Below, one piece after another: positions 56,573 through 64,000 of a DNA stretch of 64,000 nucleotides. The stretch lies in contig CALYLW010001373.1 of the NCBI GenBank assembly GCA_944989445.1, positions 81,039-145,038 of the forward strand, given 5' to 3'. Within the stretch, counting starts at the first letter, position 1; each line of letters begins with the position of its first letter. The notes under the pieces are model-generated. The model saw only the letters and a list, made by a program, of their open reading frames with translations, was not told the DNA's origin and did not search any database. The DNA comes from Ampullaceana balthica. Lineage: Eukaryota; Mollusca; Gastropoda; Lymnaeidae. A program made the translations under genes and the position numbers.

Positions 56573-58049
56573 TAGATTCTACTTACGAGTAGAATCTCAC
56601 AATACAACAAAGACAGGGCATGGAATCACTGCACATTATAAATACATTAATATAATACATCATGAATTAATATCTTTAAAAATAATTTAGTATATACAAC
56701 ACAGAGGAAAAGAAATCAATTTGGTCGTACTTGTATACGACTCCAATAACCCGCAAAGTCATTCGAGAAGGACAGCCGTCCTACTACCACACATGGATTA
56801 CATATTCTATATATACATCAATGCAATAAAAAATAATATATACATGTGAAGTCTTAATGCATCTCATTATCAATAATAATTAATCTATCTATAAATACAC
56901 AATTTACAATCTTGGAAAAAACGACACAAGAAACTTTCTAGCACATAAGAACGTGTCCACATCATGTGGCATATTACGGAGCAATCACTGCTCACTTAAT
57001 TACTTTTTTTAATAACACCTGTGTTATTAAGCTCTCTTATCCCTCCATAGGCACAATTCTACATCTATGTATATAAATACAGCCCATCGCTCCTGCCACA
57101 CAGGAACTTGGTTAATTGATAAACAAAAACTGCCCATCACTCCTGCCGCACAGGACGTAGTTAATTATATAACAGAGGGAGCCTATCTCCCATGCCATAC
57201 AGGTCTGACTTCACCAACCTACTACTCGTACGTTTATTATCTTAATTCTCAAAGAACCAACCTTCGACTCCTCCTGGTCATAGCACTACAACATATTATT
57301 ACCCAACAATTGACCATTTTTACGCTAGATTGTTTTCTATTTACCAACTGACTCTACTGGTTCCTCATATAAATTCCTTAAGATATTTATTCCAGGATTA
57401 GCTCCAGCATGAGATAATGTTATAGGGATAACTACTTATCCAAACTATAGACATTTCAGCCTGATTGTATTTAACCCATTACAATCAATTATATAACAAT
57501 CATGTGCATACAGTAGTCGTAATCAACATAATTCATCATAACATTCATCACAAATAGTCAATGCATAATCAATATCATAATCATGAACAATATTCCTAAT
57601 AACTATCAACAAAATTCCCTTCATCATCAAACTGATGACGTTATCTTCAACAGAACATATCATTAACCCAATGGCCATGAACCTCGAAACTCGTCCGAAA
57701 AAATTACCCAGTATACTACTGGCAACAAGGTTATCTGATCAATATATAGTAAAAAATGGCATGAGGTCACCCAGACCGCACAAGTTCAACCTCACAATTC
57801 AACATTTATCAGAGTTAACACAACCCACATCATCATCATAACAAATATCATCATATTCATATACATCAATACACAGGCCAAAAATTTCATAACATTGAAA
57901 AAAAAATCATAGCCATTGTATTTGGGGGTGGGATATTACGTTTGTCCCCAATCCTAAATAACAAACGACCCTGGTTTCCGTTATACAGGCTGATGTGTTC
58001 TAAGTCATGCCTACGCGGCACTTCCCACGTGGGTATAACTATACCGCCA

Positions 58050-58478
58050 CTAGTGTATATAATAACGCTGACCTTTGAATTTTCCTTCTTGACCCCTCAC
58101 GGTCCCCCTTGTGTCATTGAATACACCTGCGAACGCGCCACTTTCGCCCCAACGACTCACTGATCTCCCCAGGACTCCAACTATCAGCAAAAACATTACT
58201 CTTAACGGACCGGCTGTAAACCTGTCCAGTGAGTATTTGTCGGTCATTGTCTTATTAATTCTGGTTGGTCTTGACCACACTGTGTCTCTGTGTAGCTCCG
58301 TGTTTGCCCTGCTGTGTCTTTGGAGGTCATACGGGCCACCTTTGTTTAGCAACTCACAACAGTATTTAGCTGAGCCCACGTCATATTGTTGTGTGGCTCC
58401 ACTGTAGGGTTTTTTCTTAAGTTGCTTGTTTTCATCCTTAGATGTGTTATCTGCTATTAACTCAGTAGTACACCCCAT
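58050..58478 (-). CDS. Unknown 142-codon ORF in LTR element
   Basis: This is the only sizeable open frame in the element's sense orientation. It begins MGCTTELIADNTSKDENKQL and includes LRVMFLLIVGVLGRSVSRWG, a possible short hydrophobic segment. I see no zinc knuckle, protease, RT or integrase motif, and do not recognise it. It may be a gag remnant, a captured sequence or chance. Confidence 0.3.
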   Translation of the reverse strand: MGCTTELIADNTSKDENKQLKKKPYSGATQQYDVGSAKYCCELLNKGGPYDLQRHSRANTELHRDTVWSRPTRINKTMTDKYSLDRFTAGPLRVMFLLIVGVLGRSVSRWGESGAFAGVFNDTRGTVRGQEGKFKGQRYYIH

Positions 58479-58739
58479 TTTCCCCTTGTTTTTTAAACGA
58501 CTCTAATTTCTCGTCCATGTTTATACCCTTACTATGGCTTCTAGTTTCCATTCTACTTCTACAATAACTTACAATGGTTATATTGTCATTATAAAAGAAG
58601 AAGAAAAAAAAATAATTTATCAAATTTTAACAGATTACTTGCCTGGATTTACAGAATTACATACACAATTACATGTCCATAGTATGCTAACTTAACACAG
58701 TTCTCCTGGTAGCACAATGATATTGTCCAGCAATAGTTC

Positions 58740-59062
58740 TCACGAACACACTCCGGTCTCTGGACACAACGATGAGGCAGATGCCTTGTAGTCGGATAGT
58801 CGTTCAGCGACACCCTCCGGTCTCTGGACACAACGATGAGGCGGATGCCTTGTTGTCGGATAATCGTTCACTGACACACTCCGGTCTCTGGACACGACGA
58901 TGAGGCAGATGCCTTGTTGTCGGGACAGCCGTTCACCGGCACACTCCTCGGGACTCTGGACTCGATCGGTAAGGCGGATGCCTTGTTGTCTGGCAGTCGT
59001 TCACTGTCACACTCAGGCGAACGATAAGGTGGATAACTTTTTGTCGGGCAATCATTGACCGA
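58740..59062 (-). repeat. ~64-bp tandem repeat in the LTR-element leader
   Basis: Five imperfect units contain CTCCGGTCTCTGGACAC, CGATGAGGC(A/G)GATGCCTTG and TGTCGG(A/G)(T/C)A followed by CGTTCA. In the element's orientation they sit just after the 5' LTR, in the untranslated leader. Confidence 0.85.
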
Positions 59063-59209
59063 CACACTCAGGACTCTGGACACCAACTATCCGACGGCCT
59101 GGACACTGGATGTCTCGTTGAAAAGACCGTCGACGCTGTCTCACTTCGATGCTGTGACTTGACGTACCATCCACAAGAGCCTCCAGAAAATCCTCGGACG
59201 TGACCCCAG

Positions 59210-59679
59210 TGTTGCGTTCTGGGTTCTGGATAAAAGAAGACTAAGTCTCGACTCTTGTTCACGTATACGTCAAGCCTTTATTATTCCTCAATTTATGTAC
59301 AGCATCTGATTCAGGTACATGACGTACTCCATTCAACAATGTCCACTCACTCCTACCAGTGCATACATGGACCCTCTGTCCCTAATACGCTGGACACTCG
59401 AGCCACCTCGATGTGTCACCAGCTATAACAGAGCCAACGCTCTATACTAAATGTCTAGCCCTAACAAGGACTATGGACCTCTGCACTGGTCTGTCTTCCC
59501 ACGTCTGTCTCACACACACTATTTATCCACGACACGGCTCTCTAACTTGCATACCGGGTGAATACAATTAACATCCTTATTCACAAGTGAACTCTTGTCA
59601 CGCACGCCTTGAGCCGACTCACACACTGGCTCACAACAATCTCACAACAATCATTCGCAGTGATTCTCATACCCCGACA
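59210..59679 (-). repeat. LTR, 5' copy in element orientation
   Basis: The direct repeat of 56084-56555. Downstream on the minus strand the sequence starts CTGGGGTCACGTCCGAGG, where a primer-binding site is expected; I could not assign a tRNA. Confidence 0.93.
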
Positions 59680-60077
59680 CCATATACCATACTGTACATT
59701 CTACCATACCGTACAATTTACAATACAGTATCATATACCAAACCGTGGACCGTTCCAATTACTATACCGTAACATTTACTATAGAGTTCCATATACCATA
59801 CTATACAATAAACCATACTGTACCATTTACAATACAGTAACACATACCATACCATGTACCATAACGTAACATTTACCATAGAGTACCATATACCATACTA
59901 TACAATATACCACACCGTACCATTTACAATACGGTAACAAATAAAAAAACATATACCGCATCAATTACCCTACCGTCACATTTACCATAAAGTACCATTT
60001 ACCATACTCTACAATATGCCATACTGTACCATTTACAATACAGTAACATATAAAAACCATATACTGTATCAATTAAC
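59680..60077 (-). repeat. 17-bp/109-bp satellite, inverted block continued
   Basis: The satellite continues with the same polarity between the LTR element and LINE-C, starting with the duplicated CCATA. Confidence 0.9.
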
Positions 60078-62489
60078 TTTCATAAAAGAGAATAATAAAA
60101 ATGCAGTTGTATGGATGATGGGGGACTTTAATCTTCCAGATATAAATTGGAAAAATTATACAATTGATAACCATCAAACTAACAAAGAAATTAATGAACA
60201 CTTCCTAGACACTATAAACAACATAAACCTAGAACAGATAGTAAAAACAGCAACAAGGAAAAATAAAACACTAGATTTATTCCTAACAAATAGACCAGGA
60301 CTACTGTTAGACTATAAAATAATTCCAGGACTGTCCGACCATGATATTGTTAGGGTCACCAATACAATAAAAACTAAAATTAATAAGATACCTAGAAGAA
60401 TAATCTATCTTTGGAATAAATGTAATTCAATAAAACTACACCAATCAGCGGCTAACTTCCAACAAACTTTCCTAAGTAAATTTAACACAAATAGCACAGT
60501 AGAAGAAATTTGGAAAGATATAAAAACAAATCTAAAAACTATAATGGATGAGAATGTTCCAACAAAACTAACATCAAATAAAATTAACAAATGCTGGTGC
60601 AATTCTAGATTGAAAAAGCTATGCAAACTAAAAGAGAACTTATTTAAGAAATATAAAGCTACCAATTCATATAGGATACACAAAAAATACGTAAAGATTA
60701 AACACTTGACACAAAAACTTAGTCGGAACCTCCAAAATGAATATATAAACAATGTAATTACCAAAGATAACAATAAAAACTTATGGTCCTTTATCAAATC
60801 TAAAAAAATGGAACCTTCAGGAATAGCCACACTAAAAGGCTCAAATAATAAAACCTATAATGATAATGAAACTAAAGCTAATATCCTTAACACATATTTT
60901 GCATCATCTTTTTCTGCCTCAGGCGACAAGGAAGTTTTAATAAATTTAAATAAAATGGAGGAAATAGGTAACATAACTGTAGATGAGATAGGTATACATT
61001 CACTCCTAAAAAACTTAAAAATAAACAAAGCTACTGGCCCAGATGATTTGCCTGCAAGATTATTAAAAGAACTAAGCAATGAACTGTCCCCAATCCTTGT
61101 AGTTCTCTTTCAAGCCTCTCTAAACCAGGGTAAAGTGCCCCAGGATTGGAAATTAGCTAATGTAAGTCCACTCTTTAAGAAAGGGGATAAATCAGACCCT
61201 GGTAATTACAGGCCTGTATCACTTACTAGTATCACCTGTAAATTACTAGAACACATAATATATAATATATAATAGAATAGTTAACCACCTTGACAAATAT
61301 AATGCCCTATGCCCACATCAACACGGCTTTAGAAAAAACAGATCATGTGAAACACAATTAATAGGTTTAATAGATGAACTATAAAAAGGCTTGGACAAAA
61401 ATGATCAAATAGATACAATATGACCTGACTTCTCAAAAGCATTTGACAAAGTTCACCACCTTAGTTTACTTAAAAAACTTAACTACTTTGGAATCTCAGG
61501 TTCCTTACATCACTGGATCCAAGACTTCCTTTTGGGCAGGGAGCAAACTGTAATAATTAATGGATCTAAATCTGCACCAATAAAGGTTAACTCAGGAGTT
61601 CCACAAGGAACTGTGCTAGGTCCCTTACTCTTTTTAATTTATATAAATGATTTACCCAACAACATCTCAACAGGTACAAAAGTTAGGCTATTTGCTGATG
61701 ATTGTATAATCTATAGAACAATTAAATCAGAACAAGATAGCAAAATTTTACAAAAAGACTTAGATGAATTGATAAAATGGGAAACTAACTGGAGTATGTC
61801 TTTCCATCCAGAAAAGTGTCAACTGTTAAGAGTAACAAAGAAAAAGAAACAAATAAATTCAAAATATTACATTCATGGAAAAGAACTGACCCAAAACCAA
61901 AGATGCAAAATACTTAGGAGTCTTAATAAATGAGAAACTATCATGGAATCCCCATGTCAATGAAGTTATTAAAAAATCAAACAAAACCTTAGGCTTTATA
62001 AAAAGGAACTTTAACAAATGTAATAGAGATATAAAAGTAAAATGCTACCTCACTTTGGTGAGACCTGCACTAGAATATGCATCTTCTGTATGGGACCCAT
62101 CCACCAAAGAAAACATTGATAAACTAGAACAAATTCAAAAAAGAGCTGCCAGATTCATTACTGGAGAATATTCGAAACTGACAAGAGTAACACCATTAGT
62201 TAAATCATTAAACCTTGAAACACTAGAGGATAGAAGAACCAAGAGCAAAGTAGTAATCATACATAAAGCAATTAATTCTAATTTAGAAATACAACACAAA
62301 GATAACTTAATACAACCCTCAGATAGACATAAGGATAAAAACACCTTTCTTATTCCGTATGCAAGAACAAACACATACAAGTTTTCCTTCTTCCCGTCCG
62401 GAATTCGGGCGTGGAATGGGTTGCCTGAAGAATCCAGGAAAACCAACACTTTATCAACATTTAAATCTCTAATAAAAATGCAGGACTAA
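60078..62489 (+). pseudogene. LINE-C endonuclease-reverse transcriptase, four breaks
   Basis: The first frame (to 61272) has MMGDFNLPDINW and LDLFLTNRPGLLLDYKIIPG with LSDHDIV (endonuclease C-terminal motifs). It continues with INKATGPDDLPARLLKEL, VPQDWKLANVSPLFKKGDKS and NYRPVSLTSITCKLLEHII. A 7-bp slip in TATAATATAT at about 61260 shifts the frame. HQHGFRKNRSCETQLIGLID follows, then stops at 61381 and 61421 flank the DFSKAFDKVHH segment. GVPQGTVLGPLLFLIYINDL and the catalytic RLFADDCIIYR (61520-61720) are intact. A shift near 61905 precedes YLGVLINEKLSW, LVRPALEYASSVWDPST and FFPSGIRAWNGLPEES. Few breaks suggest recent inactivation. Confidence 0.88.
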
Positions 62490-62560
62490 ACACAAACCAT
62501 GGATAAGCGTAGGACGCAATAATCTTCTGTATAGAAGGAGCGTCTGTAAACAGATAATAT
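60078..62560 (+). mobile_element. LINE-C (CR1-like), 5'-truncated
   Basis: It was inserted in the satellite at AATTA, which is repeated on both sides (about 60073-60077 and 62571-62575), consistent with a short target duplication. It carries the end of the endonuclease domain, a full RT domain and the C-terminal region. The 3' end is an AT-rich TAATATAATATAAGATAAT tail. A fragment of the same family is at 14076-14152. Confidence 0.85.
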
Positions 62561-62564
62561 AATA

Positions 62565-64000
62565 TAAGATAATTACCATACCGTAACATTTAACATAAAG
62601 TACTATATACCATACTGTACAATATACCATACCGTACCATATACCATACCGTACCATTTACAATACAGCATCATATACCAAACCGTGTACCGCACCAATT
62701 ACCATACCGTCACATTTACCATAAATTACCAATTACCATACTGTACAATATACCATACCGTACCTTTTACAATACAGTATCATATACCAAACCGTGTACC
62801 TTACCAATTACCATACTATACAATAAACCATACAGTACAATTTACAATACAGTAACATATATCAAACCATGTACCATACCGTACCATAAAATACCATCTA
62901 CCATACAGTACAATATACCATACCGTACCATTTAAAGTACAGTAAAATATTCCACACCATATACCGTACCATATACCATACCGTAACATTTACCATAAAG
63001 TACCATATACCATACTGTACAATATACCATACCGTACCATTTACAGTACAATAACATTTACCGAACCTTATACCGTACCAAATACCATACCGTAACATTT
63101 AACATAAAGTACAATATACCATACTGTACAATATACCATACCGTACCATTTACAATACCGTAACATATACCAAACCATATACAGTACCATATACCATAAC
63201 GAAACCTTTTACCATAAAGTACCATATACCATACTGTACAATATACAATACCGTACCATTTACAATACAATATCATTAGCAAACCGTGTACCGTACCAAT
63301 TACCAAACCGTCACATTTACCATAAAGTACCATTTACCATACTATACAATATACCACACCGTACCATTTACAATACAGTAACAAATAAAAAACATATACC
63401 GTACCAATTACCCTACCGTTATATTTAACATAAAGTACCATTTACCATACTCTACAATATACCATACCGTACCATTTGCAGTACAGTAACATATACCAAA
63501 CCTCATACCGTACCATGTACCATACCGTAACATTTACCATAAAGTACCCTATACCATGCTGTACAATATAGCATACCGTACCATGTACAATACAGTAACA
63601 TATAAAAAACCATATACCGTACCAATTACCATACCGTCACATTTACCATAAAGTACCAATTACCATACTGTACAATATACCATACCGTACCATTTACAGT
63701 ACAGTAAAATATTTCAAACCATATACCGTACCATATACCATACCGTAATATTTACCATAAAGTACCATATACCATACTGTACAATATACCATACCGTACC
63801 ATTTACAATACAGTAACATATACCAAACCATATACCGTACCATATACCACATAGTAACTTTTACCAAAAAATACAATATACCATACTGTACAATATACCA
63901 TACCGTTTAATTTACAATACAGTATCTTATACCAAACCGTGGACCGTTCCAATTATTATATCGTAACATTTACCATAGAGTTCCATATACCATACTATAC
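62565..64000 (-). repeat. 17-bp/109-bp satellite, inverted block to window end
   Basis: The same 109-bp higher-order units as in 52463-56083, uninterrupted and continuing beyond the window. Long stretches are nearly identical to earlier segments (for example 63410-63640 versus 53880-54110). Confidence 0.93.

Larger units (their letters stand above)
56084..59679 (-). mobile_element. Non-autonomous LTR retrotransposon
   Basis: Two direct repeats of 472 and 470 bp (56084-56555 and 59210-59679) both start TGTTGCGTTCTGGG and end GACA. The element is flanked by a 5-bp target duplication CCATA (56079-56083 and 59680-59684). A purine tract (GGAAGAGGGGGGA on the minus strand) adjoins the 56084-56555 repeat, so transcription runs on the minus strand. 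The 2.65-kb interior has no recognisable gag, protease, RT or integrase; only one 142-codon frame is notable. It depends on proteins from elsewhere, or is an internally deleted copy. LTR similarity is high, so the insertion is fairly recent. Confidence 0.92.

Noticed and set aside
58740..59086. Secreted or cysteine-rich small proteins on the minus strand near 58.8-59.1 kb
   Set aside because: The frames are produced by the ~64-bp leader repeats of the LTR element and change between units.
46023..64000. Many open frames with repeated MVLYGIWYM or IPYRTIYHT-like peptides
   Set aside because: They are translations of the 17-bp satellite in various frames, with no family resemblance and no independent start or splice signals.

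Overview
The window is animal nuclear DNA from a repeat-rich genome. The content fits a lophotrochozoan, most plausibly a mollusc, although the species cannot be named from sequence alone. Evidence for this is spliced exons with GT-AG introns, many hAT transposons, non-LTR retrotransposons of at least three kinds, one LTR retrotransposon, tRNA-derived repeats and kilobases of satellite DNA. I found no bacterial-type operons, rRNA genes or intact tRNA genes.

The only host gene I can support is a patatin-like phospholipase on the + strand. Its exons are scattered between about 11.7 and 34.5 kb (11684-11826, 13205-13340, 13498-13593, 13826-13950, 14567-~14662, 20082-20163, 29137-29228, 34340-34471, possibly a micro-exon at 34609-34626 and a 3' end near 43.2-43.4 kb). 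Its introns are filled with transposons. Two exons carry an in-frame TAG, so this is either a decaying gene or one with sequence errors. The N-terminal part with the catalytic serine is not seen.

Layout: 1-9.0 kb is a degenerate satellite of ~170-bp monomers, with inverted polarity at its left edge, split by a hAT element at 4762-8031. 9.3-11.2 kb is a Harbinger-like element carrying a nested hAT MITE. 11.7-34.5 kb holds the phospholipase exons plus three further hAT elements (15731-19915, 20941-24025, 29663-34197). Each of these has other insertions inside it, so there are up to three nesting levels; LINEs, an integrase fragment and tRNA-derived repeats lie between them. 35.7-45 kb is LINE and hAT debris, a possible pogo-like element, a TA microsatellite and a second Harbinger-like copy. 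46.15-64.0 kb is a large satellite built of 17-bp subunits arranged in a 109-bp higher-order repeat. Its polarity flips once near 52.45 kb, and it has been invaded by two LINE families, an RTE-type endonuclease fragment, a hAT element and a non-autonomous LTR retrotransposon.

Most insertions can be ordered in time from target-site duplications and nesting. I see no clear new defence or metabolic system. The most unusual items are the polarity-inverted higher-order satellite, a GC-rich insert of unknown type flanked by a 12-bp duplication (30491-32288), and the stop-interrupted phospholipase gene.
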